From assembly GCA_964565935.1 (NCBI GenBank), contig CAZMGW010000043.1, positions 1 to 11,429 on the forward strand: a DNA stretch of 11,429 nucleotides, given 5' to 3'. The notes below the pieces were generated by a model. That model saw only the letters and a program-made list of their open reading frames with translations, ran no database searches and was not told where the DNA came from. This stretch comes from JBAXAM01 sp964565935 (GTDB lineage: Bacteria > Pseudomonadota > Gammaproteobacteria > UBA9339). Shown one piece after another: positions 1-5,807 of this stretch (the first letter of the stretch is position 1; every line of letters begins with the position of its first letter). The position numbers and the translations under genes are program-made.

Positions 1-56
1 ATATTCGAGATCAGGGAAAAAGCCCGCAGGATGAACAATTGCGCCTCTTCTGAATC

Positions 57-76
57 CCCCGTGGCTTGCCACGGGG
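57..76. repeat. Perfect hairpin (REP-like palindrome) before the ankyrin gene
   Basis: The sequence CCCCGTGG-CTTG-CCACGGGG is a perfect 8 bp GC-rich stem with a 4-base loop in an otherwise AT-rich setting. It ends 3 bases before the first possible start codon (TTG at 80) of the ankyrin gene. No poly-T tract follows on either strand, so it is not a typical Rho-independent terminator. Isolated GC-rich hairpins of this kind are often REP-like elements or insertion-sequence ends. Which one this is cannot be decided here, because the upstream flank is only 56 bases. Confidence 0.6.
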
Positions 77-79
77 AAA

Positions 80-2110
80 TTGATTTTTGCAACATATACT
101 AGTGAAATCAGTCAAGAATTACTAGATCTACAATGCGCCATGGTAAAATTAGCTTTAGACAGAGGAGCTGACCCTCAAAAGATAGATTGGTTTTCCTCTC
201 CTCCATCGACTAGGGTAAGCGAGCTGTTGCTGGGAAACCCGGGAAAGTCATTGAGCTCAGATATGTTTCTCTCTTTGGTTGTTCGGGTCTCCTGTGATAA
301 ATATAATCCCACAACACAGGTTAGTGAAATCAGTGATAAGCTAATAAAACAAAGAGGTGTGCTAATAAAGTTAGCTTTAGAAAAAGGGGCGGATCCCAAC
401 AAGATAGATAGATTTTCCACACTCCCATCAGATGAGCTAAGCAAATCCTTGCTTGACAATACAGCAAAGCCATTAGACCCCAATAAATTCCTCGACCTGG
501 TTTTACAAGCACCATGCAGTGATGAGCAAGTAGAGCAAAGAAATCAACGGGTGGCCTTAGGACTGGGGCAGCCTAGAGCAGATGCTGATCGATTCCTACA
601 AATAGTTGTGAAACAACTATTACCAATCGATGAAAAAAGCTCCCTATGTCTATCTACTCAAAAACCAGGGGGCCTAGTAGAACTAGCTATAAAAAGAGGA
701 GCAGATCCTAGCAAGATAGATGATTTTTCTACGCTCCCATCAGACGAGATAAGAGAATCCCTGCTTGGCAAAATGGACCCAAACACATTTCTTGATTTAG
801 TTTTGTCTTGCAAAACTAAAGATTGTGACCCTGCTTTTTTGGCCAGACGAAAAGAGTTAGAAGATCTCGCTGTGAGTAAAGGAGCAATGATTGATCAAGT
901 ATATGCTAAATATCCTGGATTAGCATACGCACACAGTATTAATGCCCCTTTTATCGGGCTTAACCAAGGATTGCTTTTAAAACACCTGTCAAAACTTACT
1001 GCCGCTACAGGAAACAACTTGGCAGAAAAATTCGAAAAAAGCCCAGGGCACTGCCTAGGATTAACCACATTTTGGTTATATTCAAAATGGTTAACATTTA
1101 CTCATCCCGAAAAAACTTATGGATACAATAGTGATTATTTCAAACAGCAAACACATGCTATTACTTCGTGGGATGGCAAAGCAGACCTGCCTCCAACAGA
1201 ACTCGCAGCCATTCAGGCTTTTGGCTTAACAATTGATTACTTTCAAAACCCTAATGATTATATATCAGGAATATCACCAACAGATATTGAGACGCCAATA
1301 ATTAGAAATATGTTAGACACAAACGGAAAAAATCTAAAGAAAAAATACTCAATCGCATCTATACTTACCTTACAACAACTTAGCGATCTATTAAAAGAGT
1401 GTGTTCATGAGGATGAATTGGTATACGTCATGCATCCTGGCCATGCTACTGGACTGTTTAAACATGAGGGGATCTATTACTTTTATGACCCCAATAATAA
1501 TAAAGGGGAGCGTGCATGCTCTTCCATAGAGGAAACAGCAATTGCTATCCTTGCTGCTAATAAAAATCCCCATAAAAATGGTTTGATAGGACTCATTATT
1601 TATGATTTTGATGATGAAGAGTTTTCTTCACGCTCATATTCATATCCACCGCAAAGAGATTTGCTAACACGCATTCAACAAACGTCTCTTGATCAGGATA
1701 GCCTGGGAGCTTGCGTTGGAAATGCTATAGTAATAGGCTGTTTAGAATCCTTAAAATTTTTCTTAGACCAAGGATTAGATCTAAATAAACATGGAGCAGA
1801 ATTGCTTGGGGGTGTATCGACAGTCAACCGTCCCGATATTTTAACGGAGTTGCTACACAGGGGGACAGGCCCAAACCAACCAGTTCTACATGGCGAAACA
1901 TATGCAGAAGAGCAAGAGCACATCACAGAACGCACATGCCTTCAGCTATCCTCCAAAAGAGGATATGTTGAAACAGTAAAAGTCCTTCTTGCTGATCCGA
2001 GAACCATTCCTGACCAAAAAGATTCTGCCGGAAAAACAGCGCTGGATTATGCGGCGACTGAAGAAATAAAAGAGCTAATAAGAGTAGAAATGCAACGCCG
2101 ACAAAAATAA
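80..2110 (+). CDS. Ankyrin-repeat protein with YopT-like (C58) cysteine protease-like domain; candidate secreted effector
   Basis: This is a 676-residue protein with three visible regions. Residues about 5-300 hold degenerate ankyrin-like repeats with the core RGADPxKIDxFSTLPSDE; clear copies lie at residues 21-69, 95-143 and 199-243. Residues about 300-530 hold a papain-like candidate domain: GHCxGL with Cys325, HPGHATGLF with His455, and YFYDPNNN with Asp470. The Cys-His-Asp order and spacing (130 and 15 residues) resemble the YopT/C58 family (YopT Cys139, His258, Asp274 from memory). Residues about 545-676 hold two to three more conventional ankyrin repeats, with RGYVETVKVLL and GKTALDYAA. 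There is no signal peptide or membrane segment, which fits cytosolic storage before type IV secretion into a host; that role is inference. The start is uncertain: TTG at 80 follows a GGGGA tract, while ATG at 140 has no ribosome site. The first repeat appears incomplete upstream, so a 5' truncation is possible. Confidence 0.75.
   Translation: MIFATYTSEISQELLDLQCAMVKLALDRGADPQKIDWFSSPPSTRVSELLLGNPGKSLSSDMFLSLVVRVSCDKYNPTTQVSEISDKLIKQRGVLIKLALEKGADPNKIDRFSTLPSDELSKSLLDNTAKPLDPNKFLDLVLQAPCSDEQVEQRNQRVALGLGQPRADADRFLQIVVKQLLPIDEKSSLCLSTQKPGGLVELAIKRGADPSKIDDFSTLPSDEIRESLLGKMDPNTFLDLVLSCKTKDCDPAFLARRKELEDLAVSKGAMIDQVYAKYPGLAYAHSINAPFIGLNQGLLLKHLSKLTAATGNNLAEKFEKSPGHCLGLTTFWLYSKWLTFTHPEKTYGYNSDYFKQQTHAITSWDGKADLPPTELAAIQAFGLTIDYFQNPNDYISGISPTDIETPIIRNMLDTNGKNLKKKYSIASILTLQQLSDLLKECVHEDELVYVMHPGHATGLFKHEGIYYFYDPNNNKGERACSSIEETAIAILAANKNPHKNGLIGLIIYDFDDEEFSSRSYSYPPQRDLLTRIQQTSLDQDSLGACVGNAIVIGCLESLKFFLDQGLDLNKHGAELLGGVSTVNRPDILTELLHRGTGPNQPVLHGETYAEEQEHITERTCLQLSSKRGYVETVKVLLADPRTIPDQKDSAGKTALDYAATEEIKELIRVEMQRRQK
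140..808 (+). repeat. Internal repeats in the N-terminal half of the ankyrin gene
   Basis: Three in-frame copies of a 45-49 codon unit lie at 140-286, 362-508 and 674-808. They encode LA(L/I)xRGADPxKIDxFSTLPSDE...SLL...DPNxFLDLVL with drift between copies. Units 1 and 2 are exactly 222 bp (74 codons) apart, and their similarity extends upstream: the 13 bases TAGTGAAATCAGT occur at both 100-112 and 322-334. This points to tandem duplication of a longer unit than a standard 33-residue ankyrin repeat. Confidence 0.75.
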
Positions 2111-2151
2111 AAAATCACACTAAGATTTTAAAAAATATTTTCCTTGCTGTT

Positions 2152-2280
2152 GAGGGATGGTATTCGCAGTTTGTGCCCGGTAGGCGCAGGCTTTTAGCCT
2201 GCGAGAGTTGCGGCATAATCTTGACAGCGCAAGCTAAAGCCCGCGGCTACCGGATTAAAACCAGACTACACCAATCCCTC
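2152..2280. repeat. 129 bp nested palindromic element (MITE- or REP-like)
   Basis: The outer arms GAGGGATGGT (2152-2161) and ACCAATCCCTC (2270-2280) are inverted copies differing by one base insertion. Inside them CCGGTAG (2177-2183) faces CTACCGG (2247-2253). Each arm carries its own small hairpin: CGCAGGC-TTTTA-GCCTGCG at 2185-2203, and a weaker counterpart around 2229-2246. The two arms align over about 50 bases with a few gaps. There is no open reading frame. This is the form of a non-autonomous palindromic element. A stretch resembling its right arm recurs at 6978-7011. It separates the ankyrin gene from the ahcY fragment and may also act as a transcriptional barrier. Confidence 0.7.
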
Positions 2281-2295
2281 ATCGCCAATAACTTA

Positions 2296-2414
2296 TAAAC
2301 AACACAATAGATTTAATACCTATAATTCTCCATCTTAAAAGGTCCTTCGGCATCAACACCCAAATATTTCGCCTGCTCTGGGGTGAGCTTGGTCGAATGC
2401 GCATCGACCTTGGC
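2296..2414. repeat. Left direct repeat: displaced ahcY 3' end with flank
   Basis: This segment matches 4576-4692. The gene part (2313-2414) aligns without gaps to 4591-4692 with 91 of 102 bases identical. The match continues past the stop codon through TAAACAACA (2296-2304, versus 4576-4584) with a 2-base indel. The pair brackets the HAD, LuxR and HTH genes. Confidence 0.9.
2313..2414 (-). pseudogene. ahcY 3'-terminal fragment (last 33 codons plus stop)
   Basis: Read on the minus strand this encodes AKVDAHSTKLTPEQAKYLGV followed by DAEGPFKMENYRY and TAA. That is the C-terminal tail of S-adenosylhomocysteine hydrolase, including the family's terminal Lys and Tyr that reach into the NAD site of the neighbouring subunit. 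It differs from the tail of the full gene at 4591 by 11 bases, of which 8 are synonymous and 3 change residues (Leu/Ser, Val/Ala, Ala/Glu). The homology stops at 2414 and no start or upstream portion is present, so it is a remnant. The excess of synonymous changes says it diverged while still part of a functional gene, rather than after a recent copy of the local one. Confidence 0.88.
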
Positions 2415-2506
2415 TATTGGTGCATGTCATAAAATATATTTTTGTTCCCTTTAGGATTGTACTAAAATGGGTGGCCTTGACCAAAACGGAAAGAAAAGTG
2501 AAGTTT

Positions 2507-3142
2507 ATGAAAAAATACTCGCTCTTAGTTTTTGACTGGGATGGCACTTTAGTTGATTCTAAAGGCTTGCTCATCGAATCCTTGCAAAAGACAGCAGTTT
2601 ATTTTAACTATCCCATCCCCGAAATTACAACAATTCGTAAACATTTTGGGCTTACTATAGAAGAGATGCTTAAAAATTTATTTCCTAAAGAAGATCAACC
2701 GGAACTAATTGCTAAATTTCACAATTATTTTTCCAAAGAAAATATTGCAATCAATCTTTTCCCGGGCGCTATAGAAATTTTAAATTATTTAAAGCAAAGT
2801 GGTTTTATACTAGCAATTGCTACCAATGCAACCCGCATAAAGTTAGATGCCTCATTGGATATGGCGCGCATTAAAAATTTATTTGCTGCCACATGTTGTC
2901 CGGAGGATGCGGCACCCAAACCTGCGCCCGAGATGCTATTGACACTAATTGAGAAATTAGCTTTCATGCCGCAAGATACCCTGATGATTGGAGATACAAC
3001 TGTAGATATGCAGTTTGCCAACAATGCCGAGGTTGATGCGCTAGCGGTTTGCTATGGAAATCATAGAAAAGATCAATTGGCGGCTTTTAATCCCATAGAC
3101 TTTATCGGAGACATTCGAGAACTAAAAAACATTTTACAATAA
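2507..3142 (+). CDS. HAD-superfamily hydrolase (subfamily IA, phosphoglycolate phosphatase-like)
   Basis: This is a 211-residue soluble phosphatase-like protein. All four HAD motifs are visible: DWDGTLVDS near residues 9-17 (nucleophile Asp and general acid Asp), ATNATR (motif II), the lysine in AAPKPAPEM (motif III), and MIGDTTVDMQFA (motif IV, Mg2+-binding Asp pair). A small helical cap containing FGLTIEEMLKNLF lies between motifs I and II, as in subfamily IA. The closest described roles are phosphoglycolate or other small phosphoester hydrolysis; the substrate cannot be told from sequence. ATG at 2507 is chosen because it places motif I at the normal distance from the N terminus. The frame is open back to a TTG at 2417, only 2 bases from the ahcY remnant, but that extension is not family-like. 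The ribosome site is weak. The gene converges with the LuxR gene. Confidence 0.85.
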   Translation: MKKYSLLVFDWDGTLVDSKGLLIESLQKTAVYFNYPIPEITTIRKHFGLTIEEMLKNLFPKEDQPELIAKFHNYFSKENIAINLFPGAIEILNYLKQSGFILAIATNATRIKLDASLDMARIKNLFAATCCPEDAAPKPAPEMLLTLIEKLAFMPQDTLMIGDTTVDMQFANNAEVDALAVCYGNHRKDQLAAFNPIDFIGDIRELKNILQ

Positions 3143-3207
3143 TGTTGCTCTCGATTAAAAAAACCCAAAATTATTTTTCTAAAAGAGAAACAGCCAGCCC
3201 AAATAAA

Positions 3208-4014
3208 TCATCTAAGAGTTTTATAATATTGAATTAACTGGCTTTTTGTATTACACCCAAGCTTTTTAGCAATTATCCTCAAGTAAGATTCCACGGTTTT
3301 ACCTGATAAATCTAGGATTTTCCCAACTTCCTTCATTTTTTTATGCTGGGTAAACAAAAATAAGCAAGCCGCCTGTTTTTCAGTTAACCTAACATCTTTA
3401 CCAGATATTCTAAAATAAAAATTTTTTACGTCTGTTTCAGCAAGATAATTCTCAGCTTGTTTGCCTTTAGCAAAATAAGAGGGGAAATCTCGTTCATAGG
3501 GTATTAGTATTTGTTTTTCAACAGGGGTAACCAAAGGAAAAATCTTATCTTTAAAATAGATAATAAACCTTTCAAAAAGATCTTTCTCAAGAATATAAAA
3601 ATTTCTTACTGATTTATTGTTTTTCTTTAAGCTTGCAAAAGCATAAGCCTCCATACAGTCAACGAATTTTTTGTAAATAACTACCCCATTCCAAATACCA
3701 TAATCGTGTAAAACACAATACACCTTATCATCAGCAGGAGGCGCCTCAGGCCATAAATAGTAAATAGTATTATTATATGGCAGATACTTAATTCGGTTAT
3801 CAAAAGAAACACTGTGCCAACATTGGTTTTGAAACGAATAATTCATCCAATCTTTAAGGTGGAACAAACAGAGTAATTTACCGGTAAAGTAAAAACGTCT
3901 ATACCCAACCAATGTAATACCTAAATTTTTTTCTAATGGGTAGCAAACTTCGTTAAGACGATGAGAGACATCTATATTATAAGAAAAAGCATTATCAATT
4001 ATTTTGCTTTCCAT
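3208..4014 (-). CDS. LuxR-family transcriptional regulator (C-terminal GerE-type HTH)
   Basis: This is a 268-residue protein. Its last about 60 residues form a LuxR/GerE helix-turn-helix: VRLTEKQAACLFLF, MKEVGKILDLSGKTVESYL, IIAKKLGCNTKSQLIQYY. The usual LT-x-R/K-E/Q opening, S-x-K/R-TVE recognition helix and KLG ending are all there. The N-terminal about 200 residues are rich in aromatic residues (YYLWPEAPP, HDYGIWNGVVIY). They could be a PAS- or autoinducer-like sensor fold, but I recognise no ligand motif and no receiver-domain aspartate. ATG at 4014 is preferred because GGTGG sits 6 bases upstream. The longer frame back to 4122 would use the TTG that is the -35 box of its promoter. Legionellales carry many orphan regulators of this type. 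It is divergent from the small HTH gene and probably regulates that promoter region, which is inference. Confidence 0.85.
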   Translation of the reverse strand: MESKIIDNAFSYNIDVSHRLNEVCYPLEKNLGITLVGYRRFYFTGKLLCLFHLKDWMNYSFQNQCWHSVSFDNRIKYLPYNNTIYYLWPEAPPADDKVYCVLHDYGIWNGVVIYKKFVDCMEAYAFASLKKNNKSVRNFYILEKDLFERFIIYFKDKIFPLVTPVEKQILIPYERDFPSYFAKGKQAENYLAETDVKNFYFRISGKDVRLTEKQAACLFLFTQHKKMKEVGKILDLSGKTVESYLRIIAKKLGCNTKSQLIQYYKTLR

Positions 4015-4087
4015 AGAAAACCACCAACTTAGCTTCTTATATTGTATGCTAACAACGCACACTCTAATAGTGCCGCAAAATACGGTA

Positions 4088-4115
4088 TTGCAAGTATAAT
4101 TTACGAAGATAGAAT
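4088..4115 (+). promoter_or_regulatory. Candidate promoter of the small HTH gene, overlapping the LuxR promoter
   Basis: On the plus strand TTGCAA (4088-4093) and TAGAAT (4110-4115) are 16 bases apart, upstream of the gene at 4209. The site lies almost wholly inside the opposing LuxR promoter, so the two would compete for RNA polymerase. The boxes are weaker than those on the minus strand. Confidence 0.4.
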
Positions 4116-4122
4116 AAGTCAA
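4093..4122 (-). promoter_or_regulatory. Sigma-70 promoter of the LuxR-family gene
   Basis: On the minus strand a TTGACT -35 box (4117-4122) and a TATACT -10 box (4093-4098) are separated by 18 bases. Transcription would begin near 4086 and give a leader of about 70 bases before ATG 4014. Both boxes are one base away from consensus. Confidence 0.65.
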
Positions 4123-4208
4123 AAATTAATGTGATGCGAAATTATTGCTCGAGTGGTGTTTTTTACGTGGCCTGAATGGCAAGATTCTAAGTTGTTTTGG
4201 AACCAATC

Positions 4209-4589
4209 ATGTTAAATAGAGACGAGCATAAACTGGAATATCTTAAAATTCCCAAAATTTCTATAGTCAACGATAACGCGACTTTAAGACTAGCGCTTAA
4301 AACGGATTGCTTGGCAAGCATAACAAAACTAAAAGAAAATCATGTTCAAAAAGGTTCTCGCAACAAGAGTGCTTATTTAAGTGCGGAGGTGATTCGAAAG
4401 ATTCTTAATCGTTTCTTGTCAGAGAAAGGGATGTCAATCGAACAGCTAGCAAAAAAGTTAGGAGCTGAGATTGGAGGGTTAAAACAGATTCTAAGCGCTG
4501 AACCATCAGTAGATTTGGCACATAAAATAAATCTTCCTCTAATTAAACTTTACTGTAAAACAAAATTTAATAGCTTAAACAACAAATGA
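4209..4589 (+). CDS. Small putative helix-turn-helix protein
   Basis: This is a 126-residue protein of no family I can name with certainty. Its middle part, LSAEVIRKILNRFLSEKGMS followed by IEQLAKKLGAEIGGLKQILS, reads like an XRE/Cro-type helix-turn-helix: a start helix, then SIEQLAKKLG as helix 2, then a recognition helix. The N-terminal 60 residues contain KISIVNDNATLRLALK and a basic stretch, and have no recognised domain. ATG at 4209 is chosen because GGAA lies 6 bases upstream; an in-frame TTG at 4197 is the alternative. The gene is divergent from the LuxR regulator and converges on ahcY, with the two stop codons 1 base apart. Its last four codons and stop lie inside the right copy of the ahcY direct repeat. 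A regulatory role paired with the LuxR protein is plausible but unproven. Confidence 0.6.
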   Translation: MLNRDEHKLEYLKIPKISIVNDNATLRLALKTDCLASITKLKENHVQKGSRNKSAYLSAEVIRKILNRFLSEKGMSIEQLAKKLGAEIGGLKQILSAEPSVDLAHKINLPLIKLYCKTKFNSLNNK

Positions 4590-4692
4590 TTTAATACCTA
4601 TAATTTTCCATCTTAAAAGGTCCTGCGGCATCAACGCCTAAATACTTTACTTGCTCTGGGGTGAGCTTAGTCAAATGCGCATCGACTTTGGC
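4576..4692. repeat. Right direct repeat: 3' end of ahcY with flank
   Basis: This is the partner of 2296-2414. It contains the last 33 codons and stop of the full-length ahcY reading frame plus 15 bases of downstream flank, which also supply the last four codons and stop of the small HTH gene. The pair has the spacing and polarity expected of attachment-site-like boundaries around a 2.28 kb block. No inverted termini or integrase were found. Confidence 0.85.
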
Positions 4693-5787
4693 CAAGTGTA
4701 ACTGAGCAACTTTTTCATCCAAAGTTTTTGGCAAGCAATAAACTTTATTTTCGTACTTGCCTTTGTTCTGCCACAGCTCAATCTGCGCAAGAATTTGATT
4801 GGTGAGCGAAGTCGACATCACAAAGCTGGGGTGGCCAGTTGCACAACCTAAATTCACCAACCTTCCTTCGGCAAGCACAATTATTCTTTTGCCATCCGAA
4901 AAATGAACAATGTCGACCTGAGGTTTAATGTTTTCCCATTTGTACTTCCGAGTTGATTCAATATCAATTTCAGAATCAAAATGTCCGATATTGCACACAA
5001 TAGCAAGATCCTTCATTTTAAGCATGTGTTCATGGGTAATTACCCTTAGGTTGCCAGTTGCGGTAACACAAATGTTAGCGCCAAATCCCTTGAGTGATTG
5101 CACACAACCTTTACCCACATCACCATAACCCAAAACCACAATGGTTTTACCTGCAATCATCACGCCAGTAGCACGTTTAATGCCATCAACCAGTGACTCG
5201 CGACAACCGTATAAATTATCAAATTTTGACTTTGTAACCGAGTCATTAACATTGATTGCTGGTGTTTTTAATGTGCCTTTCTGCATCATTTCGTAAAGTC
5301 GGTGCACGCCCGTGGTTGTTTCTTCTGAAACCCCGCGAATTTCCGTCAAAAGCTCAGGATGTTTCTCATGAACCACTAAAGTCATATCACCGCCATCATC
5401 AAGCAGTAAATTCGGGCGCCAATTTTTGGACCCAACCAATACCTGCTCAACGCACCACCAATAATCTTCTTCGGTCTCCCCTTTCCAAGCAAAAACCGGA
5501 ATATCCATAGCCGCAATTGCGGCGGCAGCGTGGTCTTGGGTAGAAAAAATATTGCAGGAACACCAACGCACTTCCGCACCTAGCTTAATCAAGGTTTCAA
5601 TTAACACCGCTGTTTGGATCGTCATGTGGATACAACCGGCAATGCGCGCGCCAGCCAAAGGCTTGGTATCTTTATATTCTTCACACAAGGCCATTAACCC
5701 TGGCATTTCACTATGCGCCATATCCATTTCTTTGCGCCCCCAAGCAGCCAGGCTAATATCTTTAACTTTATAATCGGCGTGTGTCAT
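4591..5787 (-). CDS. ahcY: S-adenosylhomocysteine hydrolase with internal deletion in the NAD-binding domain
   Basis: The family enzyme splits S-adenosylhomocysteine into homocysteine and adenosine with tightly bound NAD+, clearing the by-product of methylation in the cytosol. Substrate-domain residues are intact: His54 and Thr56 (GCIHMT), Asp131 (LDDGGD), Glu156 (SEETTTG), and Lys186, Asp190 and Asn191 (NDSVTKSKFDN). The glycine loop GYGDVGKG is at 220-227 and the tail GPFKMENYRY at 389-398. After GFGA237 the sequence jumps to N238-ICVTATGN. Against the human enzyme, recalled from memory, about 32 residues (human 238-269) are missing, including the ITEIDP segment whose Glu243 binds the NAD ribose. 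This explains the length of 398 against about 432. The frame is kept. Activity is doubtful. ATG 5787 follows a strong AAGGGGGA site. The gene lies 20 bases after murG and is probably cotranscribed. Confidence 0.9.
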   Translation of the reverse strand: MTHADYKVKDISLAAWGRKEMDMAHSEMPGLMALCEEYKDTKPLAGARIAGCIHMTIQTAVLIETLIKLGAEVRWCSCNIFSTQDHAAAAIAAMDIPVFAWKGETEEDYWWCVEQVLVGSKNWRPNLLLDDGGDMTLVVHEKHPELLTEIRGVSEETTTGVHRLYEMMQKGTLKTPAINVNDSVTKSKFDNLYGCRESLVDGIKRATGVMIAGKTIVVLGYGDVGKGCVQSLKGFGANICVTATGNLRVITHEHMLKMKDLAIVCNIGHFDSEIDIESTRKYKWENIKPQVDIVHFSDGKRIIVLAEGRLVNLGCATGHPSFVMSTSLTNQILAQIELWQNKGKYENKVYCLPKTLDEKVAQLHLAKVDAHLTKLTPEQVKYLGVDAAGPFKMENYRY

Positions 5788-5807
5788 AAAAATCCCCCTT
5801 AAAATAA

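Noticed and set aside
1..102. Open frame from the left edge to a stop at 100-102
   Set aside because: It is 33 codons, runs through the hairpin and resembles no protein I recognise. It could be the tail of an upstream gene but cannot be supported.
2417..2506. 30-residue N-terminal extension of the HAD protein from TTG 2417
   Set aside because: The extension lacks family similarity and would push the nucleophile motif to about residue 40. ATG 2507 gives the normal position.
2353..2574. 73-residue minus-strand frame across the ahcY remnant
   Set aside because: It reads the remnant in a different frame from ahcY and overlaps the HAD gene. It is an accidental frame.
3143..3207. Possible bidirectional terminator between the HAD and LuxR genes
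   Set aside because: A-rich and T-rich runs and short CTCT/AGAG inverted matches are present, but no stable GC-containing stem with a U tract can be drawn on either strand.
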